Of a stretch of 10,000 nucleotides of DNA, positions 1-8,460 are shown one piece after another. Each line of letters opens with the position of its first letter. Positions within the stretch are counted from its first letter, which is position 1. A program made the translations under genes and the position numbers. The notes below the pieces were generated by a model. The model ran no database searches. It had not been told where the DNA came from and saw only the letters and a list, made by a program, of their open reading frames with translations. Source of the DNA: Glandiceps talaboti (taxonomy: Eukaryota > Hemichordata > Enteropneusta > Spengelidae); assembly GCF_964340395.1 (NCBI RefSeq), contig NC_135567.1, positions 11,854,484 to 11,864,483 of the forward strand. The letters run 5' to 3'.

Positions 1-246
1 GCAAACATTTTTAATACTGGTACCAAATTGTGGTTATCACTTAATTTTATCGTACATCAGTTTGAAAGAAAGCTGTACATTTAAAAAGAAATGAATAAAA
101 GCCAGTCACAGTGTTGTTGTGAAGAGTGAAGAACAAAAAGAGAAATGGTTCGTATGTACACATCAAAGTAGTTCGTACATAACACAACACGTGGTCCCTT
201 ACGTTGGCTATGTTGTTGCGAGGCACCTGAAACCCTATTTTAATGA

Positions 247-254
247 TGACGTCA
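247..254. promoter_or_regulatory. Consensus cAMP-response element (CRE)
   Basis: This is the exact palindrome TGACGTCA, the full CRE bound by CREB/ATF-family bZIP factors. It lies about 270 nt upstream of the likely transcription start. A full 8-mer is uncommon by chance in AT-rich DNA, but binding has not been shown. Confidence 0.35.
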
Positions 255-445
255 CCATTGTGACCAATACATTTGCAAGTATGACGCCAAACTTCAAAAT
301 TTACTAACATCTTGTTCCGGAGAATTGCACACGACACAACTTTGAGCTGTAGGTTGTAAACAAATCACGTTTCCATGCAAACTGATAAGAGATATCCAAT
401 GAGAGAGATTTCCCAATTGGATGACATCAGCGACGTAAATTATAT

Positions 446-453
446 CCAATCAG
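446..453 (+). promoter_or_regulatory. CCAAT box (CCAATCAG)
   Basis: CCAATCAG matches the preferred NF-Y site. It lies about 45 nt before the TATA box, so near -75 from the expected start site. A second CCAAT in a similar flank (ATATCCAAT) is 50 nt upstream at 396-400. Confidence 0.45.
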
Positions 454-491
454 CGGAGATGTGTAGTTTATCTGATCTCAGGGCAAACTAG

Positions 492-499
492 TATAAATA
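492..499 (+). promoter_or_regulatory. TATA box (TATAAATA)
   Basis: The consensus TATAAATA predicts a transcription start about 25-32 nt downstream, near 520-528. That is just before the ATG codons at 536, 569 and 572 and leaves a short 5'UTR. The agreement between TATA box, CCAAT box and the first coding exon supports this as the gene's promoter. Confidence 0.5.
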
Positions 500-568
500 A
501 TGCAGCATCCCTCCATATTTCTTATATCTACCGACATGCTGCTGACTGCTGTCTGTAAAAAAACGACC

Positions 569-579
569 ATGATGGCAAG
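569..579 (+). CDS. Exon 1 (coding part): start of the signal peptide
   Basis: The codons read Met-Met-Ala plus two bases of an Arg codon, ending at the donor AG|gtaaga (580). The ATG at 569 is chosen because it has a strong context (ACCATG) and puts a basic MMARR n-region right before the hydrophobic core in exon 2. An in-frame ATG at 536, with no stop between, would add 11 residues (MLLTAVCKKTT) and give 474 residues in all. That ATG would lie only about 10-15 nt from the likely start site, so leaky scanning to 569 is plausible. The ATG at 572 is also possible. The exon is short, so its support comes mainly from the splice fit with exon 2. Confidence 0.6.
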
Positions 580-2761
580 GTAAGAATATTCATTTTTGAA
601 ACGTTTGACCAGTAGAAGAATATCACTACTTCACCTTTATTTTAGGCTATTAAAGGTGTGACACTCGCTGTCTCGTTTGGGTTTTGTTTTTCCTCATTTA
701 TATAGACTGCTAGCAAAATTGTTGCTTTACCCCTATCCACAAACCCCTTTTATTGTCCAACACTACCTCATTGCTTTAAACAAGATGATTCCCGTTGTTC
801 TCACCATGATTCATGCTTGGAGAAAATCTTCCTCATAAAATTAAACACATATGGTGTACATGTACGTACATCAGTCTCCCATAACGTGGGTGTTTGGTTG
901 TTGTAAACATAAGTCAACATCATTTTAAAATTCCAAACATGGTTTGAATGTTGTTCAGAATTTCCTGAAAATATCGGTGCTCACCTGTTGGAAGTCAACT
1001 TTTAGATTCCACGATGATTTTTCCCATCAATGTATCATTTTAAACACTGGTACAATTTACAGTATCGATTAAAAGTAAACAAAGACGTTGAACAAATGGA
1101 AAGAAAATATTGTTTTATTCTCGTCCCTTATTTTACAAAAGTGTCCATTCACTTTAAAACTGAATATGTCAAGATGCCCGGGGTAAACGCTGTTCATCGT
1201 AACTTTTGATATCAATAGCCTATATCGATTTGACCACTTTGCAATCATGTCCTAACTGCCATCAGCTGTACTTGGACACCAGTAAACATTGTGCACGTGT
1301 ATTTACGATTTTGAGTTGTTGTTTTTTTCACTTCATACCACATTTAATGTTTGTGGTGCTGCAACAAAATGTTTACATCTAGTTGTGGACTTCATTCGTC
1401 ACATGTCTTGTTCATCTTCTCCTGTATTTGTATAAGTGTTAGGAAATTACGAATGGGTCCGAGTAGTATTTTGATCATTCAAGATCAGGTAGACTCACTG
1501 CTTCTCACAGGTTGCCATCGTTACTGATTAGCCATGGTACGTCATGGTATCTAAAATGGCGGATTATGTTGGGTTTAAAAGAAATACCCTAAAATACGAC
1601 CAGTGAGCAGCCATTTAAAGTGTAACGGTCGCGATCTGAGGGATATATTGTATACTTGATTGTATACTGACTGGTTTGAAAACACTTTGCTCAGATCTAG
1701 AAGGGTTTCTCCTCAATTCTCCATCCCATGAACACGTAGCACGATATGAATTCCACACGTACACTCGCCCAACGATTGTTATTTTTACAATCAATATTTA
1801 AAAAGAAATTGACTTCAAAACTGATACCAGTTCATTAATTATATTTCTTTATAACAATGGCGAATTAATAAATTCCAGTTTTATATTTTTCTAAGTTATC
1901 TGTACTCAAACTCCTAAATCTTAAGAATGTATGGATAGCAAAAGAGTATACGGTAGAAATTCAAATACCCAGAGTATCAGCAATCCATGATAAATCGATT
2001 TAGTTTCACTGTTTTATCACAACATCTTCAAAATTAAGTGGTCACACATATTTGTGTAACAGGTGTCATAGGTGATTGAGTATAATTGTTGTAATTGATA
2101 CACTACAGTGTGGTCGCTACTATTTTATTCTCATTGCTTTATTACAAACGTGTTAGGCACATGAGGCAGATATACACGTAATCATCTGAAATGTGATACA
2201 ATGATTGTATTGGAATTAAAGTGACATATAGTTTAATATTGAAAATCATTAATTATGAAAATTATCCAAACAAGCTTATATAAGTTAAATCATCAAATTT
2301 TATAGGACAAATGCTTCAAACATATGCTTACGTAACTTGTTGAACACGTGGTAGGGTTCGAAGTCAACCTTACTTCCAATCCCAAAGTAAAATACTAATA
2401 AGCGGCGATTCGGTCCGTCTAGTACACTTTTGTAAAGCTATGACAAACACGCGACTTCTAACAAATGGACTACGCATGTCCGGACAAGAGGAAATACAGC
2501 CATGTGATCAATGTGAAATGTATAATAAATCTAACGGAAAATAAGGAACATGGTCAGGTTTATTAATTTGTCGGATTCGTACTTAAAGTGTCACGAAATT
2601 ATACCATAGAAAATCCAAATGTACATATACTCGTTCACAAATAACGTACCAGACTCAAGTATCGAATTAGTATGTGAATAGTTATCTTGGACATATTTAC
2701 AATGAGAAGTTGATCAGTGTTTAAAATGTTTTTATTGAATGTATATTTGCATTTTTCCTAG
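580..2761 (+). other. Intron 1 (phase 2), 2182 nt
   Basis: It runs from gtaaga at 580 to tttttcctag at 2761. The sequence is AT-rich and rich in stops in all frames; no long open frame, transposase or RNA gene was recognised. A 12-nt near-perfect tandem duplication lies at 1647-1670 (ATTGTATACTTG then ATTGTATACTGA), and the palindrome GTACATGTAC is at 856-865. An octamer ATTTGCAT at 2745-2752 lies 10 nt before exon 2. First introns often carry enhancers, but none is identifiable here. Confidence 0.6.
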
Positions 2762-2826
2762 GAGAATATATTTGTTTATCTCGCTTGTTGCTATACTTTA
2801 TTCTGGTCAAGTCGATGGCGATGATG
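2762..2826 (+). CDS. Exon 2: hydrophobic core and cleavage region of the signal peptide
   Basis: This 65-nt exon lies between tttttcctag (ends 2761) and the perfect donor gtaagt (2827). Joined to exon 1 it gives MMARR then IYLFISLVAILYS then GQVDGDD: a basic n-region, a 13-residue hydrophobic core and a polar c-region. The best cleavage site is after Gly23 (V-D-G|D-D), with small or neutral residues at -3 and -1. The exon is entered in phase 2 and left in phase 1, matching the phase 1 start of exon 3. The fit of hydrophobic pattern, frame and splice sites on both sides makes chance unlikely. Confidence 0.75.
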
Positions 2827-3642
<816 letters not shown>

Positions 3643-4065
3643 ATCTTGCGTCTGGCGAATTCAGTATTTCATCAGGAGCGATAACCTGTGTCGTTTCAGC
3701 CACCCACACCTTAACTTTCAGTCTTGATGTGTGCAATGTCGGCGACACCAATGCCGATATTACCAAGGTAGACTTTTATTACTCTAAATCTGCACGTTAT
3801 GACAGCAGTGAAACTCCGCCTTTGGCTGGAACTTACACTCCAACTAATGTTCAAGTCGAAGTTGGAGGATATCATCCTTTCGTAGATGAAACCGCTCAAT
3901 TGACAGATCCAGTTGTCTGCACCGATCTTACTCATATATGTGCTGTTATAGTTTACGCTGCCCCGACACTAGTTAATGGTGGGGATTTGGTTGACGACAC
4001 TTCCGAAAACGACGACTCATGCATTGATTTTGAACTAAGCACACCTAGTAGAACTAGTTGCCAAG
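3643..4065 (+). CDS. Exon 3: domain 1, six-cysteine CARDB-like beta-sandwich
   Basis: This 423-nt exon is phase 1 at both ends and encodes residues 26-166. The acceptor is ctttagttacag, the donor ccaag|gtatgt. The domain opens DLASGEF, then has a strand-like LTFSLDVCNVG, a turn-rich middle, the motif THICAVIV and the acidic ENDDSC before a final Cys. Counted from the first Asp, Cys are at 16, 31, 93, 100, 127 and 140. The layout (D-L opening, alternating hydrophobic strands, N-x-G loop, late Asp/Asn cluster resembling the CARDB E-S-N-E-x-N-N end) resembles the CARDB/APHP all-beta adhesion domain. The cysteines are unusual for that family and suggest three disulfides. Another immunoglobulin-like or animal-specific fold is possible. 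Confidence 0.85.
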
Positions 4066-5015
4066 GTATGTACGTAATTCATGATTATGACCGTTTTAAT
4101 TTTATCAATGTTATTTGTTAGCGTATTCCCATTCGGTTCTCAAAGCGCTTTACAATTATTTTCGCTAGCACAGATCTATAGCGGCACAACATTTTTATAT
4201 TGTTTTATATGCAGGAATGTTGTATCGGTTTTCCACATTTGACCGTGCAGAGTCAATGGTGAGTTTAGTGGAAATATCTTGCGGAGGTTTCGATAAATCG
4301 CAGTTTTACTGCTGGAGGTAAAATCTAAGGTTCGAGTAGTTTAACAAATTGACAACTGTAAGGCCAATTACTCTGTTTTGCAAACGTCATTTTCATCTTC
4401 GACTGCCTGAGACCATAAATGCATCACTAATATATTCTGCCGATATATTTATTGATGACCAACTGAGACAAAACGTACGCTCACTTATTGTTATAGCCTA
4501 TATAAGAATGAAATGTTTTGAAAATGTTTTACATGTCATAAATCCTGCCTTACATGTAGCTTAGCCTTTTGACAGTGTGTTTACTTTCAAAAAATAAAAT
4601 TTGAACTCAACAAACACCACTAGCTTTCAAGATATGCCATCAGATGTATTTTAGTTTCTTAGTTGAGTAGGTGGCTTACTGATTGTTTGACTGAGTATTG
4701 TATGTATGTATGTATGTATGTATGTATGTATGTATGTATGTATGCATGCATGCATGCACGCACGCGCGCGCGCACGTACGTACGTACGTACGTACATATG
4801 TACGTACGTACGTACGTATGTATGTATGTATGTATGTATGTATGTATGTGTGTATGTGTGTATGTGTGTATGTATGTATGTATGTATGTATGTATGTATG
4901 TATGTATGAAGGTTGGTGTGTGATTGTGTATGTCTGTTCGCTATGAATAGTCAATATGTCCACATACATTAATTGCATCATCGTACGCATTTGCTGATAT
5001 CATTATTTTCAACAG
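4066..5015 (+). other. Intron 3 (phase 1), 950 nt
   Basis: It runs from gtatgt at 4066 to ttttcaacag at 5015. It holds the 210-nt alternating repeat at 4699-4908, whose end is 107 nt upstream of exon 4. The 71-codon open frame at 4349-4564 has no recognisable protein features and no splice-compatible support. Without splicing, the exon 3 frame would reach a stop at 4119-4121. Confidence 0.65.
4699..4908. repeat. Compound TATG/CATG/CGCG/TACG microsatellite
   Basis: The 210-nt block is a (TATG)n array at both ends. Its centre grades through CATG, CACG and (CG)n at about 4762-4773 and then ACGT/TACG units. Every step alternates pyrimidine and purine without a break, the pattern that favours Z-DNA. 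Positions 4777-4818 form a perfect 42-nt palindrome centred on CATATG. Open frames across it (Tyr-Val-Cys-Met or Thr-Tyr-Ile-His repeats) are repeat artefacts. Confidence 0.97.
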
Positions 5016-5417
5016 ATGACCTGGCAGCGACAACGCTGACGGTTACAGACCCTCCCCCAGCAACTGGGAAGTTCACAGCAGAAGTAGAAACCCCTACTAC
5101 CTTTACCCTGGACTACACGGTTCTTGGTACAGTGACCCCAACTGAAGTGAAGATATACTTCAGTAATACTGATGGTTCAATTAAATCAACACAAGTTACT
5201 GCTGGTGGTGGCAGTGAACCAGATGGGAACCCTGTATCATCTTCAGGTTCCTATGTAGATCTCACTGCATCTCTGACGATGGATACGGACAATTGTGACG
5301 CCTACACACATCTATGTGCCATCGTTGTCATGTCAGATGATGACGACCCAACCAATGATGAAGTATGCATCCTTTTCGGAACACAGGCTGACCAAGCTGG
5401 AACCAAAGTTTGTCCCG
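5016..5417 (+). CDS. Exon 4: domain 2, diverged copy with four cysteines
   Basis: This 402-nt phase 1-1 exon encodes residues 167-300, between ttttcaacag and gtcccg|gtaaga. It is homologous to exons 3 and 5: it opens DDLAA, has TFTLDYTVLG where the others have the Cys2 strand, EVKIYFSN for the next strand, and THLCAIVV followed by a run of four Asp, PTNDE, and the last two Cys. The first two cysteines of domains 1 and 3 are both absent here. The last four are kept, at domain positions 94, 101, 118 and 133. It also has a Pro-rich insertion near the start (DPPPATG) and a Gly/Ser-rich loop. It is the most diverged of the three copies. Confidence 0.85.
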
Positions 5418-6259
5418 GTAAGAATGTTTTACGTTTATGTGCTTTTTCATGTGAATTGTACAGGCCGTGGCAGTTTAGTGTTTACTGGCTCTCGCTTTGA
5501 CACGACCGAGTACAAAATAATGCGAAGCTGTACACACCAGGCGTTAAATCATGAAGATGCAAATTCTTCCTACACATAGTTTATTATTGTATAAAATAAT
5601 TTGAAATCAACCAGTTATACCTGCTACAAAAGCAGGCAAACACATGGCGTCTGTGTTCTATGTCTATATGATACCACGTTAATTAGTTCATTTCATTTTG
5701 ACAATGTAGCAAACATTCAATCTTGATTAAATTTTCTTGAATGAATTTTGTGCAGCTACGTGTTCTTCATGATTATATTAAACAGAACCAGTGGATGCTA
5801 ACCAGCAACGGACTGCAAGTAAATGTATACAATGTGTGTGCTTTGATTGTCTTTTTCGGTGATGGTGAAAATATGTGTAAGAAGATTTAAACTTACATAA
5901 ATGTGTTGTTTCTAATGAACGCTGCCTCAAAACATGACTGGACTGAAGCATCGTCTCGGAATTTAGCTTAAATATGGTAGCATTGCGATACATTGAAAGT
6001 AATAATATACAGCTTTGATCAGGATTGTTTGTACATGTACAATATCCATAAAAAATCGGTATTGTTATGCCCTGTAGCTTTACGATCACAGTATAAAAGG
6101 TAGGAATCGTTTAACAGTGTATTCCAACTATTTAACATCCACGGAATTTGTTGAGTCTTGGGTATGGGTTGAATTAATGGTTCATGCTGATTCTGTTTTG
6201 GGAAAAAAATGATACAATATGTTGAATTTCTCTGATAATTAACATGCCTCTATTTTCAG

Positions 6260-6373
6260 GTGTATTTGAAAATATAGTTAATTGCAAATATATAAACCGG
6301 CTAGACATTAGGATGTTTAAGTTTACGATAACGCTCCTTGATAATATCGCTAAATTCCGAAATTATCAAAGAG
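6260..6373 (+). CDS. Possible 114-nt cassette exon (weak)
   Basis: The stretch follows a good acceptor (ctattttcag, ends 6259) and is followed by a donor gtaatt (6374). Its length is 38 codons exactly and it is open in the gene's phase 1-1 frame, so inclusion would keep the reading frame. It would add a Lys/Asn/Ile/Phe-rich segment (starts VFENIV, ends FRNYQR) between domains 2 and 3. Against it: the composition looks like translated AT-rich intron, it resembles none of the domains, and the donor is below consensus. It is left out of the main gene model. Confidence 0.15.
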
Positions 6374-6490
6374 GTAATTGTAGTATTATTATCCAAAAAG
6401 ACGTCAACATGACTTGCGAAAACTAAAAGAACTCTGGTAAGATAGTGTGTAGGTGGGTGCAATATTTTACCCCTTTCCATTTATTGCATC

Positions 6491-6522
6491 CCATGGTTAT
6501 TTGCATCCATGATTATTTGCAT
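6491..6522 (+). repeat. Two-copy 16-nt tandem repeat with octamer motifs
   Basis: CCATGGTTATTTGCAT (6491-6506) is followed directly by CCATGATTATTTGCAT (6507-6522), 15 of 16 identical. Each copy ends in ATTTGCAT, the reverse complement of the POU-factor octamer ATGCAAAT. The repeat ends 12 nt before the exon 5 acceptor AG, so it lies in the branch-point and polypyrimidine region. Confidence 0.85.
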
Positions 6523-6534
6523 TTGATTTGATAG

Positions 6535-6921
6535 ATCTCGCCGCTGGAAAGTTTGCCATCACTTCTCCAACAACTATAGACTGTTCTTCAACAACGAGTA
6601 TTACATTCGATCTCCATGTGTGTGACAAGGGGGGAGATGGAGGTACGGTAACTGACATCGAAATCCATTATTCGAACGAAGCAACTGTAAGCGATAGTAG
6701 TACAGCCGATGGGACGGTGGGTTTAACTACACCTGTGGATGTAACAACAGGAGGGCAACACGACTTCTCTCAAGAAGTAGCCACCATTACACTACCTGCT
6801 GATTGCACAGGCATCACTCACATATGTTCCGTTATCCTGGTCGATGGGGATGTTAATCCTACCAACGACGATTCCTGTGTTGTGGTCGACCTCACCGCTG
6901 TTAGTACAGATCATTGCTCTG
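6535..6921 (+). CDS. Exon 5: domain 3, six-cysteine CARDB-like beta-sandwich
   Basis: This 387-nt phase 1-1 exon encodes residues 301-429. The acceptor is gatttgatag, the donor tgctctg|gtaagg. It opens DLAAGKFAI, close to DLASGEFSI of domain 1, then SITFDLHVCDKGG, IEIHYSNE, a linker rich in Thr and Asp, THICSVILV and DGDVNPTNDDSC. Cys are at domain positions 17, 30, 91, 98, 115 and 128, matching all six of domain 1. This copy looks closest to a textbook CARDB unit: strand pattern, VATITLPA segment, and a late acidic N-D-D cluster where CARDB has E-S-N-E. Domains 1 and 3 are more like each other than either is like domain 2. It is followed at once by the acidic linker exon. Confidence 0.85.
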
Positions 6922-7892
6922 GTAAGGAATTATATCTTCTTTGACATAGGTGTTATAACTTGCACCACTATAATAGTAACTACCCTAGAATGTTTACACT
7001 GCTGTATATATCACCATCGGGCTAGGAGGCACATGACCATCTAACAATATGTCTCAAAAGCAGCGTAAACAGGTTACAACTACCATGGAACTACTACAGT
7101 GGTCTTCGTTACAACCCTCGAATCATTAGACCTAGAAAAAGCATTGTTTGGTTCCTGTTTCCCGACCCCCACCTAGTTTTTCACTGCCGACCTTAAACTT
7201 GTTCTACTTGTTCAGAAAAAATAATAAAATCACGACAATTGTGAAGTCTCACGATTAATAGTGGATGTGAAACTAACACCAACTTAAAAAGAAGATATAA
7301 ACTGTTCTTCCGATCTCTAATGGCTGTACATCTCACGAGAAGGAACAATAACACAGATACCATATAGAAAACAACGGAAAACATAACTACCTGAACTAGA
7401 CTCTTAAATTCTACCTACATCACCTATTCTAAAATTAAGTCTAATCGGAACCACATATTTACTTGGGCCTTACAGTGAATGAAGTTTGCAATGTGACGAC
7501 TTCATGCAAAAACAGAATTATGTAAAAAACAAAACAAAAAAAACAACAAGATCACTGATGCAACAAAAATGAGACCCTCTTATGTAGACACGTGGTCAAT
7601 ATCACTTTGTTGATCCAGGTGTTTATCCATCTCTATTCTTATCTTTACAATGTAAGCCATCAATTCACTGTTGCTATGGACATGGTCATTTTGCCAGACT
7701 ATGTTTACTTTTAGATTTTTATTCACTTGCCTACTCATCCCAGTTATTGGTGTATGTCATTACATAAATACACATTTTACATTTCTTTCATTTAACTATA
7801 GCCTCACTGCTAATCAAATCTTCCTTTGTGTAAAATTCATTTGTTTTTGGAATCAATGTATATAACTTGTCTTTACTTTTCTTTGTTTGCAG
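6922..7892 (+). other. Intron 5 (phase 1), 971 nt
   Basis: It runs from gtaagg at 6922 to ctttgtttgcag at 7892. It holds an A-rich stretch around 7520-7550 and a long pyrimidine-rich run before the acceptor. No gene or transposon was recognised; the 63- and 64-codon open frames at 7193-7384 (minus) and 7671-7865 (plus) have no supporting features. Confidence 0.6.
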
Positions 7893-7916
7893 AAGACCCT
7901 GAAGATCCTGAATCTG
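7893..7916 (+). CDS. Exon 6: 24-nt microexon, acidic linker
   Basis: This 24-nt exon lies between a strong acceptor (ctttgtttgcag) and a consensus donor (tctg|gtaagt). It is phase 1-1 and encodes EDPEDPES (residues 430-437), two EDP units and ES, followed by the Gly codon shared with exon 7. The role is inferred as a rigid, acidic stalk between domain 3 and the membrane-attachment tail, and its small C-terminal residues could include the omega site. As it preserves the frame when skipped, optional use is possible. If intron 6 were retained the frame would end 17 codons later at TAA, giving a soluble form. Confidence 0.7.
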
Positions 7917-8128
7917 GTAAGTGTCATGAAACGGTACATTTTGCAAAATGTTGTAGATATGTATAATATTATATTGGATGTAATACCGGTGATGTATACA
8001 TCCTTAAAGGTTATAGAATGCCTTAAAATATTTGAAACTAAAATGTATGATACACTGTATCAAAGAAAGGATCCTGATATTTTCCAGTATTTCATCAAAC
8101 TATATGTTTACTGTTTGTGTTTATTCAG
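7917..8128 (+). other. Intron 6 (phase 1), 212 nt
   Basis: It begins gtaagtgt and ends with the pyrimidine-rich gtttgtgtttattcag. It is the shortest intron of the gene. It is open in one plus frame (part of a 155-codon open stretch, 7887-8354), but that is not the frame set by exons 5 and 6. Confidence 0.65.
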
Positions 8129-8208
8129 GTGCTGTGTCCAGTTTTCTGATTGGAATTCGTTATCTTGTTGTCATGGTAATGATAGCCTGTATGACTATCC
8201 TGCTGTAA
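8129..8208 (+). CDS. Exon 7: hydrophobic C-terminus (GPI-anchor signal) and stop
   Basis: In the phase set by exon 6, this exon completes Gly438 and adds 25 residues, AVSSFLIGIR then YLVVMVMIACMTILL, then TAA at 8206-8208. Small residues S437-G438-A439 as candidate omega sites, a roughly ten-residue spacer, and a 15-residue hydrophobic segment ending exactly at the C-terminus are the classic layout of a GPI attachment signal. It would be cleaved in the ER and replaced by the lipid anchor. The Arg at 448 in the spacer is tolerable for GPI but would break a longer transmembrane helix. A tail-less single-pass membrane protein is the alternative. Eight bases after the stop lies a consensus donor, so the exon probably extends to 8216. 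Confidence 0.72.
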
Positions 8209-8460
8209 ACACTAAGGTAAGATCGATTTTAAGGACATTGTCAGATTTAAACGTTCTCCTCAAATGTGTTATTTCTTTATTATGTAAAAAAATATTTCAT
8301 AAGCAAAAACACTTTATCTTTAATAATTACCATCTTATCGAAGAACTTGCATAAATGTCACTTACTGATATTGCTGCAGGTGTGCCGTTATGTGTACATG
8401 CCTGTAGTCCCATAGAATATCCTGTAAAGCATACATCACACCCTCATATTTGAAGATACA
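8209..8460 (+). other. 3' region: possible 3'UTR intron and alternative last exon
   Basis: ACTAAG|gtaaga at 8216/8217 is an excellent donor, and ttgctgcag|g at 8379/8380 a plausible acceptor, defining a 163-nt optional intron. With the stop only 8 nt before the donor, splicing would not be expected to trigger nonsense-mediated decay. If exon 6 instead joined directly to 8380, the frame would read Gly then 23 residues (VPLCVHACSPIEYPV, then KHTSHPHI) to TGA at 8451-8453. That gives a polar tail and a secreted isoform. All of this is inference. Confidence 0.3.
8350..8396 (+). terminator. Weak candidate poly(A) signal
   Basis: CATAAA, a minor variant of the AATAAA hexamer, lies at 8350-8355 and is followed after about 25 nt by a GU-rich stretch (8380-8396), as expected of a downstream element. 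It would give a 3'UTR of about 160 nt. I saw no canonical AATAAA between the stop codon and the window end. Variants GATAAA at 8664-8669 and ATTAAA at 9590-9595 are alternatives. Confidence 0.22.

Larger units (their letters stand above)
1..520 (+). promoter_or_regulatory. Upstream and promoter region of the three-domain gene
   Basis: No convincing gene lies here; the open frames at 47-337 (minus) and 119-307 (plus, GTG start) lack protein-like features. Visible sites are an E-box CACGTG at 188-193, a perfect CRE palindrome TGACGTCA at 247-254, CCAAT at 264-268, 396-400 and 446-450, GATA-type sites at 383-388 (TGATAA) and 468-473 (TTATCT, reverse), and the TATA box at 492-499. The CCAATCAG at 446-453 lies about 75 nt before the start site implied by the TATA box, a usual CCAAT-box spacing. 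The motifs are seen directly; their use is inferred. Confidence 0.5.
5418..6534 (+). other. Intron 4 (phase 1), 1117 nt
   Basis: It runs from gtaaga at 5418 to gatttgatag at 6534, with a weak polypyrimidine tract at its 3' end. It contains a possible cassette exon (6260-6373), a 14-nt palindrome TTGTACATGTACAA at 6029-6042, an octamer ATGCAAAT at 5557-5564, and a 16-nt tandem repeat at 6491-6522 close to the acceptor. The 103-codon minus-strand frame at 5778-6089 shows no domain or splice logic and is taken as chance. Confidence 0.6.

Noticed and set aside
119-307. 62-codon plus-strand frame upstream of the promoter
   Set aside because: It starts at GTG, not ATG, and overlaps the CRE and CCAAT sites; the overlapping minus-strand frame 47-337 is no more protein-like.
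1647-1670. 12-nt tandem duplication as a regulatory element
   Set aside because: There are two copies only, deep in intron 1, with no recognisable factor site; noted as a repeat but not as a signal.
2341-2375. GGTTCGAAGTC resembling a Pol III B-box (tRNA or SINE)
   Set aside because: The match to the B-box is partial, and no A-box or cloverleaf arms are found at the expected distance upstream.
4663-4990. Open frames of 67-104 codons on both strands with Met-Tyr-Val-Cys or Tyr-Ile-His-Thr repeats
   Set aside because: The tetranucleotide array reads open in several frames at once. There is no codon bias or flanking coding sequence.
5295-5579. 94-codon frame overlapping exon 4
   Set aside because: It is a shifted-frame shadow of exon 4 running into the intron; the domain homology is all in the other frame.
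5778-6089. Minus-strand open frame of 103 codons inside intron 4
   Set aside because: Composition is mixed with no domain, signal or membrane pattern, no promoter, and no splice support; compatible with chance.
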